This document shows positions 1 through 15,500 of a stretch of 64,000 nt of DNA, in pieces. Below the pieces are notes generated by a model. It did no database searches. It had not been told where the DNA came from and saw nothing but the letters and a program-made list of their open reading frames with translations. Location of the stretch: assembly GCA_963971425.1 (NCBI GenBank), contig OZ020518.1, positions 30,200,770 through 30,264,769 on the forward strand, given 5' to 3'. This DNA comes from Bryoerythrophyllum caledonicum. Lineage: Eukaryota > Streptophyta > Bryopsida > Pottiales > Pottiaceae. How positions within the stretch are numbered: position 1 is the stretch's first letter; the number at the start of each line of letters is the position of its first letter. The position numbers were made by a program, and so were the translations under genes.

Positions 1-3000
1 CGAGCACCAGGGAGATGAAGACATGCAAGATCACGAGCACTAGAGAGAGGAAGACGAGAATGATCATGAGCTCCAGGGAGAGAAGACGAGCAAGATCACG
101 AGCATCAGGGAGACAAAGACGAGCAAGATCACGAGCATCACGGAGACAAAGACGAGCAAGGTCACGAGCACTAGGGAGACGAAGACGAGCAAGATCACGA
201 GCACTAGGGAGAGAAGACGAGGAAGCTCACGAGCACTAGGGAGACGAAGATGAGCAAGATCACGAGCACTAGGAAGACAAAGATGAGCAAGATCATGAGC
301 ACTAGGGAGAGAAGGCGAGCAAGGTAACGAGCACCACGAGGACGAAGATGAGCAAGATCACGAGCACCACGGAGACGAAGACGAACAAGATCACGAGCAC
401 TAGGGAGAGACCACAATCAAGGCCACCAGCACGAGGAAGATGAAGACGAGCAAGATCAAGAGCTTGAGAGGGACGAAGACGAGCAAGATCACGAGCTCCA
501 GGGAGACGAAGACGAGCAAGATCACGAGCACCAGGGAGATGAAGACGAGGAAGATCTGGAGCACTAGGGAGACGAAGACGAGAAAGATCATGAGCTCCAG
601 GGAGAGAAGACGAGCAAGATCAGGAGCATCAGGGAGACGAAGACGAGCAAGGTCACGAGAACTACAGAGACGAAGACGAGCAAGATCACGAGCACCAGGG
701 AGAGAAGACCAGGAAGCTCACGAGCACTAGGGAGACAAAGACCAACAAGGTCATGTGCACTAGAGAGAGAAGGTGAGCAAGGTAACGAGCACCACAAAGA
801 CGAAGATGAGCTAGATCACGAGCACCAGGGAGACGAAGACGAACAAGATTACCAGCACCAGGGAGAGACGACAATCAAGGTCACCAGCACGAGGAAGATA
901 AAGACGAGCAAGATCAAGAGCTTGAGGGAGACGAAGACGAGCAGGATCACGAGCACCAGGAAGTCGAAGTTGAGCAAGATTACAAACTCGAGGGAGACAA
1001 AGACGATCAAGATCAGGAGCACCAGGGAGACGAAGACAAGCAAGATCACGAGCACCAAGGAGACGAAGACGAGCAAGATCACGAGCACGAAGGAGACGAA
1101 GACGAGCAAGATCACGAGCACCAGGGAGAGGAAGACGAGCAAGATCACGAGCTCCAGGGAGAGGAAGACGAGCAAGATCACGAGCACGAAGGAGACGAAG
1201 ACGAGCAAGATCACGAGCTCCAGGGAGACGTAGACGAGCAAGATTAGGAGCACTAGGGAGACGAAGACGAGCAAGATCACGAGCACCAGGGAGACGAAGA
1301 CGAGCAAGATCACGAGCTCCAGGGAGACGAAGACGAGCAAGATCACGAGCATCACGGAGACGAAGACGAGCAAGGTCACGAGCCCCAGGGAGAGTAGACG
1401 AGCAAGATCACGAGCAGCATGGAGACGAAGACGAGCAAGATCACGAGCACTAGGGAGACATTGACGAGCAAGATCATGAGCACCAGAGAGACGAAGACAT
1501 GCAAGATCACGAGCTCCAGGGAGAGAAGACCAGGAAGATCACGAGCTCTACGGAGACGAAGACGAGCAAGGTCACGAGCTCCAGGGAGAGTAGACGAGCA
1601 AGATCAGGAGCAGTAGGGAGACGAAGACGAGCAAGATTACGAGCACGAGGAAAACGAAGACGAGCAAGATCATGAGAGACGAAGACATGCAAGATCACGA
1701 GCTCCAGGGAGTGAAGACCAGGAAGATCACGAGCACTAGGGAGACGAAGACGAGCAAGATTACGAGCACTAGGGAGACGAAGAAGAGCAAGATCACGAGC
1801 TCTTGGGAGACGAAGACAAGAAAGATCACAAGTACGAGGGAGATGAAGACGAGCAGGATCGCGAGCACTAGGGAGACGAAGACGAGCAAGATCACAAGCA
1901 CCAGGGAGAGAAGACCAGGAAGCTCACGAGCACTAGGGAGACAAAGACCAACAAGATCATGTGCACTAGGGAGAGAAGGTGAGCGAGGTAACGAGCACCA
2001 CAAAGACGAAGATGAGCTAGATCACGAGCACCAGGGAGACGAAGACGAACAAGATTACCAGCACCAGGGAGAGACGACAATCAAGGTCACCAGCACGAGG
2101 AAGATAAAGACGAGCAAGATCAAGAGCTTGAGGGAGACGAAGACGAGCAGGATCACGAGCACCAGGAAGTCGAAGACGAGCAAGATTACAAACTCGAGGG
2201 AGACAAAGACGATCAAGATCAGGAGCACCAGGGAGACGAAGACAAGCAAGATCACGAGCACCAGGGAGACGAAGACGAGCAAGATCACGAGCACCAAGGA
2301 GACGAAGACGAGCAAGATCACGAGCACGAAGGAGACGAAGACGAGCAAGATCACAAGCTCCAGGGAGTTGTAGACGAGCAAGATCACAAGCACCAGGAAA
2401 ACGAAGACGAGCAAGATCACGAGCACCAGGGAGATGAAGACATGCAAGATCACGAGCACTAGAGAGAGGAAGACGAGAATGATCATGAGCTCCAGGGAGA
2501 GAAGACGAGCAAGATCACGAGCATCAGGGAGACAAAGACGAGCAAGATCACGAGCATCACGGAGACAAAGACGAGCAAGGTCACGAGCACTAGGGAGACG
2601 AAGACGAGCAAGATCACGAGCACTAGGGAGAGAAGACGAGGAAGCTCACGAGCACTAGGGAGACGAAGATGAGCAAGATCACGAGCACTAGGAAGACAAA
2701 GATGAGCAAGATCATGAGCACTAGGGAGAGAAGGCGAGCAAGGTAACGAGCACCACGAGGACGAAGATGAGCAAGATCACGAGCACCACGGAGACGAAGA
2801 CGAACAAGATCACGAGCACTAGGGAGAGACCACAATCAAGGCCACCAGCACGAGGAAGATGAAGACGAGCAAGATCAAGAGCTTGAGAGGGACGAAGACG
2901 AGCAAGATCACGAGCTCCAGGGAGACGAAGACGAGCAAGATCACGAGCACCAGGGAGATGAAGACGAGGAAGATCTGGAGCACTAGGGAGACGAAGACGA

Positions 3001-4327
3001 GAAAGATCATGAGCTCCAGGGAGAGAAGACGAGCAAGATCAGGAGCATCAGGGAGACGAAGACGAGCAAGGTCACGAGAACTACAGAGACGAAGACGAGC
3101 AAGATCACGAGCACCAGGGAGAGAAGACCAGGAAGCTCACGAGCACTAGGGAGACAAAGACCAACAAGATCATGTGCACTAGAGAGAGAAGGTGAGCAAG
3201 GTAACGAGCACCACAAAGACGAAGATGAGCTAGATCACGAGCACCAGGGAGACGAAGACGAACAAGATTACCAGCACCAGGGAGAGACGACAATCAAGGT
3301 CACCAGCACGAGGAAGATAAAGACGAGCAAGATCAAGAGCTTGAGGGAGACGAAGACGAGCAAGATCACGAGCACCAGGAAGTCGAAGTTGAGCAAGATT
3401 ACAAACTCGAGGGAGACAAAGACGATCAAGATCAGGAGCACCAGGGAGACGAAGACAAGCAAGATCACGAGCACCAAGGAGACGAAGACGAGCAAGATCA
3501 CGAGCACGAAGGAGACGAAGACGAGCAAGATCACGAGCACCAGGGAGAGGAAGACGAGCAAGATCACGAGCTCCAGGGAGACGAAGACGAGCAAGATCAC
3601 GAGCACGAAGGAGACGAAGACGAGCAAGATCACGAGCTCCAGGGAGACGTAGACGAGCAAGATTAGGAGCACTAGGGAGACGAAGACGAGCAAGATCACG
3701 AGCACCAGGGAGACGAAGACGAGCAAGATCACGAGCTCCAGGGAGACGAAGACGAGCAAGATCACGAGCATCACGGAGACGAAGACGAGCAAGGTCACGA
3801 GCCCCAGGGAGAGTAGACGAGCAAGATCACGAGCAGCATGGAGACGAAGACGAGCAAGATCACGAGCACTAGGGAGACATTGACGAGCAAGATCATGAGC
3901 ACCAGAGAGACGAAGACATGCAAGATCACGAGCTCCAGGGAGAGAAGACCAGGAAGATCACGAGCTCTACGGAGACGAAGACGAGCAAGGTCACGAGCTC
4001 CAGGGAGAGTAGACGAGCAAGATCAGGAGCAGTAGGGAGACGAAGACGAGCAAGATTACGAGCACGAGGAAAACGAAGACGAGCAAGATCATGAGAGACG
4101 AAGACATGCAAGATCACGAGCTCCAGGGAGTGAAGACCAGGAAGATCACGAGCACTAGGGAGACGAAGACGAGCAAGATTACGAGCACTAGGGAGACGAA
4201 GAAGAGCAAGATCACGAGCTCTTGGGAGACGAAGACAAGAAAGATCACAAGTACGAGGGAGATGAAGACGAGCAGGATCGCGAGCACTAGGGAGACGAAG
4301 ACGAGCAAGATCACAAGCACCAGGGAG
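1..4327. repeat. Higher-order tandem duplication, about 2,419-bp offset
   Basis: The monomer order and private variants of about 1-1,908 recur almost base for base at 2,420-4,327. Shared landmarks include the variant pair around 985-1,020 (gattacaaactcgag, then gatcaagatcaggag) and the gacaatcaagg unit near 865 and 3,284. A few single-base differences separate the copies, so the duplication is recent relative to monomer divergence. Unequal crossing-over inside the array is the likely cause. The endpoints are read by eye and are approximate. Confidence 0.85.
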
Positions 4328-5420
4328 ATGAAGACGAGCAAGATCACGAGCACTAGGGAGACGAAGACGAGCAAGATCATGCGCACCAAAGAGAGAAGAC
4401 GAGCAAGATCACGAGCACCAGGAAGCTGAAGACGAGCAAGATTACAAACTCGAGGGAGACAAAGACGATCAAGATCAGGAGCACCAGGGAGACGAAGACA
4501 AGCAAGATCACGAGCACCAAGGAGACGAAGACAAGCTAGTTCACGAGCACGAGGGAGACGAAGACGAGCAAGATCACGAGCTCCACGGAGACGAAGACGA
4601 GCAAGATCAGGAGCACCAAGGAGACGAAGACGAGCAAGATCACGAGCACTAGGGAGACATTGACGAGCAAGATCATGAGCACCAGAGAGACGAAGACATG
4701 CAAGATCACGAGCTCCAGGGAGAGAAGACCAGGAAGATCACGAGCTCTAGGGAGACGAAGACGAGCAAGGTCACGAGCTCCAGGGAGAGTAGACGAGCAA
4801 GATCAGGAGCAGTAGGGAGACGAAGACGAGCAAGATTACGAGCACGAGGAAAACGAAGACGAGCAAGATCATGAGAGACGAAGACATGCAAGATCACGAG
4901 CTCCAGGGAGTGAAGACCAGGAAGATCACGAGCACTAGGGAGACGAAGACGAGCAAGATTACGAGCACTAGGGAGACGAAGAAGAGCAAGATCACGAGCT
5001 CTTGGGAGACGAAGACAAGAAAGATCACAAGTACGAGGGAGATGAAGACGAGCAGGATCGCGAGCACTAGGGAGACGAAGACGAGCAAGATCACAAGCAC
5101 CAGGGAGATGAAGACGAGCAAGATCACGAGCACTAGGGAGACGAAGACGAGCAAGATCATGCGCACCAAAGAGAGAAGACGAGCAAGATCACGAGCACCA
5201 GGAAGCTGAAGACGAGCAAGATTACAAACTCGAGGGAGACAAAGACGATCAAGATCAGGAGCACCAGGGAGACGAAGACAAGCAAGATCACGAGCACCAA
5301 GGAGACGAAGACGAGCTAGTTCACGAGCACGAGGGAGACGAAGACGAGCAAGATCACGAGCTCCACGGAGACGAAGACGAGCAAGATCAGGAGCACCAAG
5401 GAGACGAAGACGAGCAAGAT
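3861..5420. repeat. Two-copy 780-bp tandem duplication in the satellite
   Basis: The text beginning cactagggagacattgacg at about 3,867 recurs at about 4,647, and the 780-bp offset holds through the blocks that follow (for example 4,091-4,429 matches 4,871-5,209). The copies differ at only a few bases. The duplication overlaps the end of the 2,419-bp one, which shows successive rounds of rearrangement. Confidence 0.8.
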
Positions 5421-5584
5421 CACGAGCACCAGGGAGACGAGGACGAGCAAGATCACGAGCTCCAGGGAGACGAAGACGAGCAAGATCACGAGCACAAGGG
5501 AGACGAAGACGAGCAAGATCACGAGCTCCAAGGAGACGTAGACGAGCAAGATCACGAGCACGAGGGAGACGAAGACGAGCAAGA

Positions 5585-8500
5585 TCACGAGCACCAGGGA
5601 GACGAAGACGAGCAAGATCACGAGCTCCATGGAGACGAAGACGAGCAAGATGACGAGCTCCAGGGAGACGAAGACGAGCAAGATCACAAGCACCAGGGAG
5701 ATGAAGACATGCAAGATCACGATTACTAAGGAGACGAAGACGAGAATGATCATGAGCTCCAGGGAGAGAAGACGATCAAGATCACGAGCATGAGGAAGAC
5801 AAAGACAAGCAAGATTTCGAGCATCAGAGAGACGAAGACGAACAAGGTCACGAGCACTACAGAGACGAAGACGAGCAAGATCAGGAGCACCAGGGAGAGA
5901 AGACCAGGAAGCTCACGTGCACTAGGGAGACGAAGATGAAAAAGATCATGAGCACTAGTAGACAAAGAAGAGCAAGATCATGAGCACTAGGGAGAGAAGG
6001 CGAGTAAGGTAACGAGCACCACGAGGACGAAGATGAGCAAGATCACGAGCACCAGGGAGACGAAGACCAACAAGATCATCAGCACCACGGAGAGACGACA
6101 ATCAAGGTCACCAGCACGAGGAAGATGAAGACTACAAGATCAAGAGCTTGAGAGGGACGAAGACGAGCAAGATCACGTCCACTAGGGAGACGAAGACGAG
6201 CAAGATTACGAGCACGAGGGAGACAAAGACGAGCAAGATCATGAGCACCAGGGGGAGATGACGAGCAAGATCACGATCACCAGGGAGATGAAGACAAGCA
6301 AGATCACGAGCACCACGGAGTAGAAGACGAGCAAGGTCACGAGCACCAAGGAGAGAAAGACGAGCAAGATCAGGAGCATTTGAGAGACGAAGACGAGCAA
6401 GGTCACAAGCATCAGAAAGACGAAGACGAGCAAGATCACGAGCACGAGGGAGAGAAGACCAGGAAGATCACGAGCACTAGGGAGACGAAGACGAGCAAGA
6501 TTACGAGCACTAGGGAGACGAAGAAGAGCAAGATCACGAGCTCTTGGGAGACGAAGACAAGAAAGATCACAAGTACGAGGGAGATGAAGACGAGCAGGAT
6601 CGCGAGCACTAGGGAGACGAAGACGAGCAAGATCACAAGCACCAGGGAGAGAAGACCAGGAAGCTCACGAGCACTAGGGAGACAAAGACCAACAAGATCA
6701 TGTGCACTAGGGAGAGAAGGTGAGCGAGGTAACGAGCACCACAAAGACGAAGATGAGCTAGATCACGAGCACCAGGGAGACGAAGACGAACAAGATTACC
6801 AGCACCAGGGAGAGACGACAATCAAGGTCACCAGCACGAGGAAGATAAAGACGAGCAAGATCAAGAGCTTGAGGGAGACGAAGACGAGCAGGATCACGAG
6901 CACCAGGAAGTCGAAGACGAGCAAGATTACAAACTCGAGGGAGACAAAGACGATCAAGATCAGGAGCACCAGGGAGACGAAGACAAGCAAGATCACGAGC
7001 ACCAGGGAGACGAAGACGAGCAAGATCACGAGCACCAAGGAGACGAAGACGAGCAAGATCACGAGCACGAAGGAGACGAAGACGAGCAAGATCACAAGCT
7101 CCAGGGAGTTGTAGACGAGCAAGATCACAAGCACCAGGAAAACGAAGACGAGCAAGATCACGAGCACCAGGGAGATGAAGACATGCAAGATCACGAGCAC
7201 TAGAGAGAGGAAGACGAGAATGATCATGAGCTCCAGGGAGAGAAGACGAGCAAGATCACGAGCATCAGGGAGACAAAGACGAGCAAGATCACGAGCATCA
7301 CGGAGACAAAGACGAGCAAGGTCACGAGCACTAGGGAGACGAAGACGAGCAAGATCACGAGCACTAGGGAGAGAAGACGAGGAAGCTCACGAGCACTAGG
7401 GAGACGAAGATGAGCAAGATCACGAGCACTAGGAAGACAAAGATGAGCAAGATCATGAGCACTAGGGAGAGAAGGCGAGCAAGGTAACGAGCACCACGAG
7501 GACGAAGATGAGCAAGATCACGAGCACCACGGAGACGAAGACGAACAAGATCACGAGCACTAGGGAGAGACCACAATCAAGGCCACCAGCACGAGGAAGA
7601 TGAAGACGAGCAAGATCAAGAGCTTGAGAGGGACGAAGACGAGCAAGATCACGAGCTCCAGGGAGACGAAGACGAGCAAGATCACGAGCACCAGGGAGAT
7701 GAAGACGAGGAAGATCTGGAGCACTAGGGAGACGAAGACGAGAAAGATCATGAGCTCCAGGGAGAGAAGACGAGCAAGATCAGGAGCATCAGGGAGACGA
7801 AGACGAGCAAGGTCACGAGAACTACAGAGACGAAGACGAGCAAGATCACGAGCACCAGGGAGAGAAGACCAGGAAGCTCACGAGCACTAGGGAGACAAAG
7901 ACCAACAAGGTCATGTGCACTAGAGAGAGAAGGTGAGCAAGGTAACGAGCACCACAAAGACGAAGATGAGCTAGATCACGAGCACCAGGGAGACGAAGAC
8001 GAACAAGATTACCAGCACCAGGGAGAGACGACAATCAAGGTCACCAGCACGAGGAAGATAAAGACGAGCAAGATCAAGAGCTTGAGGGAGACGAAGACGA
8101 GCAGGATCACGAGCACCAGGAAGTCGAAGTTGAGCAAGATTACAAACTCGAGGGAGACAAAGACGATCAAGATCAGGAGCACCAGGGAGACGAAGACAAG
8201 CAAGATCACGAGCACCAAGGAGACGAAGACGAGCAAGATCACGAGCACGAAGGAGACGAAGACGAGCAAGATCACGAGCACCAGGGAGAGGAAGACGAGC
8301 AAGATCACGAGCTCCAGGGAGAGGAAGACGAGCAAGATCACGAGCACGAAGGAGACGAAGACGAGCAAGATCACGAGCTCCAGGGAGACGTAGACGAGCA
8401 AGATTAGGAGCACTAGGGAGACGAAGACGAGCAAGATCACGAGCACCAGGGAGACGAAGACGAGCAAGATCACGAGCTCCAGGGAGACGAAGACGAGCAA

Positions 8501-9500
8501 GATCACGAGCATCACGGAGACGAAGACGAGCAAGGTCACGAGCCCCAGGGAGAGTAGACGAGCAAGATCACGAGCAGCATGGAGACGAAGACGAGCAAGA
8601 TCACGAGCACTAGGGAGACATTGACGAGCAAGATCACGAGCACCAGGGAGACGAAGACGAGCAAGATCACGAGCTCCATGGAGACGAAGACGAGCAAGAT
8701 GACGAGCTCCAGGGAGACGAAGACGAGCAAGATCACAAGCACCAGGGAGATGAAGACATGCAAGATCACGATTACTAAGGAGACGAAGACGAGAATGATC
8801 ATGAGCTCCAGGGAGAGAAGACGATCAAGATCACGAGCATGAGGAAGACAAAGACAAGCAAGATTTCGAGCATCAGAGAGACGAAGACGAACAAGGTCAC
8901 GAGCACTACAGAGACGAAGACGAGCAAGATCAGGAGCACCAGGGAGAGAAGACCAGGAAGCTCACGTGCACTAGGGAGACGAAGATGAAAAAGATCATGA
9001 GCACTAGTAGACAAAGAAGAGCAAGATCATGAGCACTAGGGAGAGAAGGCGAGTAAGGTAACGAGCACCACGAGGACGAAGATGAGCAAGATCACGAGCA
9101 CCAGGGAGACGAAGACCAACAAGATCATCAGCACCACGGAGAGACGACAATCAAGGTCACCAGCACGAGGAAGATGAAGACTACAAGATCAAGAGCTTGA
9201 GAGGGACGAAGACGAGCAAGATCACGTCCACTAGGGAGACGAAGACGAGCAAGATTACGAGCACGAGGGAGACAAAGACGAGCAAGATCATGAGCACCAG
9301 GGGGAGATGACGAGCAAGATCACGATCACCAGGGAGATGAAGACAAGCAAGATCACGAGCACCACGGAGTAGAAGACGAGCAAGGTCACGAGCACCAAGG
9401 AGAGAAAGACGAGCAAGATCAGGAGCATTTGAGAGACGAAGACGAGCAAGGTCACAAGCATCAGAAAGACGAAGACGAGCAAGATCACGAGCACTAGGGA
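5585..9500. repeat. Mosaic higher-order block (3,049-bp and 4,741-bp offsets)
   Basis: About 5,585-6,450 recurs at about 8,634-9,500 (offset 3,049). The segment between them, about 6,451-8,630, is a copy of about 1,710-3,889 (offset 4,741). A block from the start of the array was therefore placed between two copies of another block. Sub-blocks from here are also found near 18,830, 21,420 and 52,880, marked by cagggggagatgacgagc or a close variant and by gtagaagacgagc. Copies are near-identical by eye. Confidence 0.75.
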
Positions 9501-12500
9501 GAGAAGACCAGGAAGATCACAAGCACTAGGGAGACGAAGACGAGCATGATCACAAGCACGAGGGAGACGAAGACGAGCAAGATCACGAGCTCCTGGAAGA
9601 CAAAGACGAGCAAGATCACGAGCTCTACTGAGACAAAGACGAGCAAGATCACGAGCTCCAGGGAGACGAAGACGAGCAAGATCACAAGCACCTGGGAGAT
9701 GAAGACGAGCAAGATCACGAGCTCCAGGGAGACGTAGACGAGCAAGATCAAGAGCACAAGAGAAACGAAGACGAGCAAGATCACGAGCTCCAATGAGACG
9801 TAGACGAGCAAGATCACGAGCTCCAGGGAGACGAAGACGAGCAAGATCACAAGCACCTCGGAGATGAAGACGAGGAAGATCATGAGCACTTAGGAGAGAA
9901 GACGAGCAAGATCACGAGCTCCCGGGAGAGGAAGACGAGCAAGATCACGAGCACCAGGGATAGAAGATAATCAAGGTCACGAGCACCAAGAAGACAAAGA
10001 CGAGCTAGATCACGAGCACTAAGGAGACGAAGACAAGCCAGATCACGAGCACCAAGGAGACGACGACGAGCAAGATCACGAGCACAAGGGAGACGATGAC
10101 GAGCAAGATCACGAGCTCCTGGGAGTTGTAGACCGGAAAGATCACGAGCACCAGTGAGACGAAGACGAGCAAGAGCACGAGCACTAGGGAGACGAAGACG
10201 AGGCAGATCAAGAGCACCAGCGAGATGAAGACAAGCAAGATCACGAGCACCAGGGAGAGGAAGACGAGCAAGATAACGAGCATCTGGGAGAAGAAGACGA
10301 GCAAGATCACTAGCTCCAGGGAAATGAAGACGAGTAAGATCTCGAGCTCTAGGGAGTCGAAGACGAGCAAGATCACAAGCACCTGGGAGATGAAGACGAG
10401 CAAGATCTCGAGCACTAGGGAGACGAAGACGAGCAAGATCACGAACACCCGAGAGACGAAGACAAGCAAGATCACGAGCTCCAGGGAGACGAAGACGAGC
10501 AAAATCACGAGCTCTAGGGAGACGAAAACGAGCAAGGTCACGAGCTCGAGGGAGAGTAGACCAACAAGATCACGAGCAGCGGGGAGACGAAGACGAGCAA
10601 GATCACGAGCACGAGGGAGACAAAGACGAGCAAGATCACGAGCACCAGAGAGACGAAGACGAGCAAGATGACGAGCTCCAGGGAGACAAAGACGAGCAAG
10701 ATGACAAGCACCAGGCAGATGAAGAGAAGCAAGATCACGAGCACTAGGGAGACGAAGACGAGCAAGATCATGAGCACCAGAGAGAAGACGAGCAATATCG
10801 CGAGCACCAGGGATACGAAGACGAGCCAGATCATGAGCACCTGGGAGAGAAGACGAGCAAGATCACGAGCACCAGGGAGGCAAAGACGAGCAAGATCACG
10901 AGCATCAGGGATACGAAGACGAGCAAGATCACGAGCACGAGGGAGAGAAGACCAGGAAGATCACGAGCACTAGGGAGACGAAGACGAGTAAGATCACGAG
11001 CACTAGGGAGACGAAGACGAGCAAGATCACGAGGTCTTGCGAGACGAAGACGAGCAAGATCACAAGCACCAGGGAGATGAAGACGAGCAAGATCACGAGC
11101 ACTAGGGAGACGAAGACGAGCAAGATCATGAGCACCAGAGAGAGAAGACGAGCAAGATCAAGGCACCAGGGAGACGAAGACGAGCAAGAACACGAGCATC
11201 TGGGAGAGGAAGACGAGCAAGATCACAAGCTCCAGGGAGATGAAGACGAGTAAGATCACGAGCTCCAGGGAGAGAAAGAGGAGCAAGATCACAAGCATCA
11301 GGGAGACGAAGACGAGCAAGATCACGAGCACTAGGGAGATGAAGACGAGCAAGATCATGAACACGAGGGAGACGAAGACGAGCAAGATCACGAGCACCAG
11401 GGAGACGTGGACGAGCAAGATCACGAGCTCCATGGAGACGAAGACGAGCAAGATGACGAGCTCCAGCGAGACGAAGACGAGCAAGATCACGAGCACCAGG
11501 GAGATGAAGACATGCAAGATCACGAGTACTAAGGAGACGAAGACGAGAATGATCCTGAGCTACAGGGAGAGAAGACGAGCAAGATCACGAGCATCAGGGA
11601 GACAAAGACAAGCAAGATTTCGAGCATCAGAGAGACGAAGACGAGCAAGGTCACGAGCACCACGAGGACGAAGATGAGCAAGATCACGAGCACCAGGGAG
11701 ACGAAGACGAACAAGATCACCAGCACCAGGGAGAGACGACAATCAAGGTCACGAGCAAGAGGAAGATGAAGAGCTTGAGAGGGACGAAGACGAGCAAGAT
11801 CACGTGCACTAGGGAGACGAAGACGAGCAAGATTACGAGCACGAGGGAGACAATGACGAGAAAGATTTCGATCTCCAGGGAGACAAAGATGATCAACATC
11901 AGGGGCACCAAGGAGACCAAGACGAGCAAGATCACGAGCACCAAGAAGACGAAGACGAGCAAGATCACGAGCACGAGGGAGACGAAGACGAGCAAGATCA
12001 CGAGCACCAGAGAGTCGAAGGCGAGCAAGATGAGGAGCACAAGAGAGACGAAGACGAGCAAGATCACGAGCTTCAGGGAGACGAAGACAAGCAAGATCAC
12101 AAGTTCCAGGAAGACGAAGACGAGCAAGATCACGAGCACCAGGGAGATGAAGACGAGCAAGATCACGAGCACTATCGAGACAAAGACGAGCAAGATCATG
12201 AGCACCCGGGAGAGAAGACGAGCAAGATCACGAGATCGAGGAAGACGATGACGAGGAAGATCAGGAGCACCATGGAGAAGAAGTCCAGCAAGGTCACGAG
12301 CACCAGGGAGACAAAGACGAGCAAGGTCACGAGCACCTAGGAGAGAAAGACGAACAAGATCAGGAGCATTTGAGAGACGAAGACGAGCAAGGTCAAGAGC
12401 ATCAGAAAGACGAAGACGAGGAAGATCACGAGCACCAGGGAGAGAAGACCAGGAAGATCACAAGCACTAGGGTGACAAAGACAAGCAGGATCACAAGCAC

Positions 12501-15500
12501 TAGGGAGACGAAGACGAGCAAGATCACGAGCTCCAGGAAGACAAAGACGAGCAAGATCACGAGCTCCAGGGAGTTAAAGACGAGCAAGATCACGAGCACA
12601 AGAGAGACGAAGACGAGCAAGATCACGAGCTCCAGGGAGATGAAGACAAGCAAGATCACGAGCACTAGGGAGACGAAGACGAGGAAGATCATGAGCACCT
12701 AGGAGAGAAGACGAGCAAGATCACGAGCACCACAGAGACAAAGACGAGCAAGATCACGAGCTCCAGGGAGACGAAGACGAGCAAGAGCACGAGCACCAGG
12801 GAGATGAAGACGAGCAAGATCACGAGCACCTGGGAGACGAAGACGAGCAAGATCATTAGCTCCTGGGAGATGAAGACGAGTAAGATCACGAGCATCAGGG
12901 AGTTGAAGAGGAGCAAGATCACGAGCACCAGGGTGACGAAGACGAGCAAGATCACGAGCATGTGGGAGAGGAAGACGAGCAAGATCACTAGCTCTAGGGA
13001 GATGAAGACGAGAAAGATCACGAGCTCCAGGGAGACGAAGACGAGCAAGATCACAAGCACCAGGGAGATGAAGACAAGCCAGATCACGAGCACTAGGGAG
13101 ACGAAGACGAGCAAGATCACGAACACCAGGGAGTCGAAGAAGAGCAAGATCAAGAGCTCCTGGGAGACGAAGACGAGCAAGATCACGAGCACTAGGGAAA
13201 CGAAGACGAGCATGATCATGAGCTCGAGGGAGAGTAGACGAGCAAGATCACGAGCAGGAGGGAGACGAAGATGAGCAAGATCACGCGCACCAGGGAGACG
13301 AAGACGAGCAAGATCACGCGCACCAAGGAGACGAAGACGAGCAAGATCACGCGCACCAGGGAGACGAAGACGAGCAAGATCACGAGCTCCAGGGAGACGT
13401 AGACGAGCAAAATCACAAGCACCACGGAGATGAAGAGGAGCAAGATCACGAGCTCCAGGAAGACGAAGACGAGCAAGATCAAGAGCACCAGGGAGAGAAG
13501 ACGAGCAAGATTGCGAGCACCAGGGAGACGAGAACGAGCAAGATCATGAGCACCAGAGAGACGAAGGCGAGCAAGATCACGATCACCAGGGAGATGAAGA
13601 CGAGCAAGATCACGAGCACCACAGAGAAGAAGAGGAGTAAGGTCACGAGCACCTGGGAGAGAAAGACGAGCAAGATCAAGAGCATCAGAGAGACGAAGAC
13701 GAGCAAGGTCACGAGCACCGGAGACTCGAAGACGGGCAAGATCACGAGCACCAGGGAGAGAAGACGAGGAAGATTTCAAGCACTAGGGAGACGAAGACGA
13801 GCAGGATCACAAGGACGAGGGAGACAAAGACGAGCAAGATCACTAGCTCCACGAAGACGAAGACGAGCAAGATCACGAGCACCAGGGAGAGAAGACAATC
13901 AAGGTCACCTGCACCAGGAAGACGAAGATGAACAAGATCACGAGCTTAGGGGAGACGAAGACGAGTAAGATCACGAGCTCTAGGGAGACGAAGACGAGCA
14001 AGATCACGAGCACGAGGGAGATGAAGGCGAGCAAGATCTGGAGCACTAGGGAGACGAAGACGAGAAAGATGATGAGCTCCAGGGAGAGAAGACGAGCAAG
14101 ATCACGAGCATCAGGGAGACAAAGACGAGCATGATTACGAGCAGCAGAGAGACGAGGACGAGCAAGGTCACGAGCACTACAGAGACGAAGACGAGCAAGA
14201 TCACGAGCACCAGGGAGACGAAGACGAGCAAGATCACGAGCTCCATGGAGACGCAGACGAGCAAAATCACGAGCTCCTTGGAGACGAAGACGAGCAAGAT
14301 CACGAGCACCAGGGAGATGAGGACGAGCAAGATCTGGAGAACTAGGGATAAAGACATGCAAGATCACGAGCACTAGGGAGACGATACGAGAATGATCATG
14401 AGCTCCAGGGAGAGAAGACGAGCAAGATCACGAGCATCAGGTAGAGAAAGACAAGCAAGATTACGAGCATCACGGAGACGAAGACGAGTAAGGTCACGAG
14501 CTCTAGAGAGACGAAGACGAGCAAGATCACGAGCACCAGGGAGAGAAGACCAGGAAGCTCACGAGCACTAGGGAGACGAAGATGAGCAAGATCACGAGCA
14601 CTAGGGAGACAAAGACGAGCAAGATCATCAGTACTAGGGAGAGAAGGCGAGCAAGGTAACGAGCACCAGGAGGACGAAGATGAGCAAAATCACGAGCACC
14701 CGGGAGAGGAAGACGAACAAGATCACCAGCACGAGGGAGAGACGACAATCAAGGTCACCAGCACGAGGAAGATGAAGACGAGCAAGATCAAGAGCTTGAG
14801 AGGGACGAAGACGAGCATGATCACGAGCTCCACGGAGTAGAAGACGAGCAAGGTCACGAGCACCAAGGAGAGAAAGACGAGCAAGATCACGAGCATTTGA
14901 GAGAAGAAGACGAGCAAGGTCATAAGCATCAGAAAGACGAAGACGAGCAAGATCACGAGCACCAGGGAGAGAAGACCAGGAAGATCACAAGCACTAGGGA
15001 GACGAAGACGAGCATGATCACAAGCAGGAGGGAGACGAAGACGAGCAAGATCACGAGCTCTTAGAAGACAAAGACGAGCAAGATCACGAGCTCCAGGGAG
15101 TTAAAGACGAGCAAGATCACGAGCTCCAGGGAGACGAAGACGAGCACGATCACAAGAACCTGGGAGATGAAGATGAGCAAGATCACGAGCTCCAGGGAGA
15201 CGTAGACGAGCAAGATCACGAGCACAAGAGAGACGAAGACGAGCAAGATCACGAGCTCTAGGGAGACGAAGACGAGCAAGATCACGAGCACCAGGGAGAC
15301 GAGGACGAGCAAGATCACGAGCATCTGGGAGAGGAAGACAAGCAAGATCATTAGCTCCAGGGAGATGAAGACGAGTAAGATCACGAGCTCCAGAGAGAAA
15401 AAGAGGAGCAAGATCACAAGCACGAGGGAGATGAAGACGAGCAAGATCACGAGCACTAGGGAGACGAAGACGAGCAAGTTCACGAGCTCCAGGGAGACGA

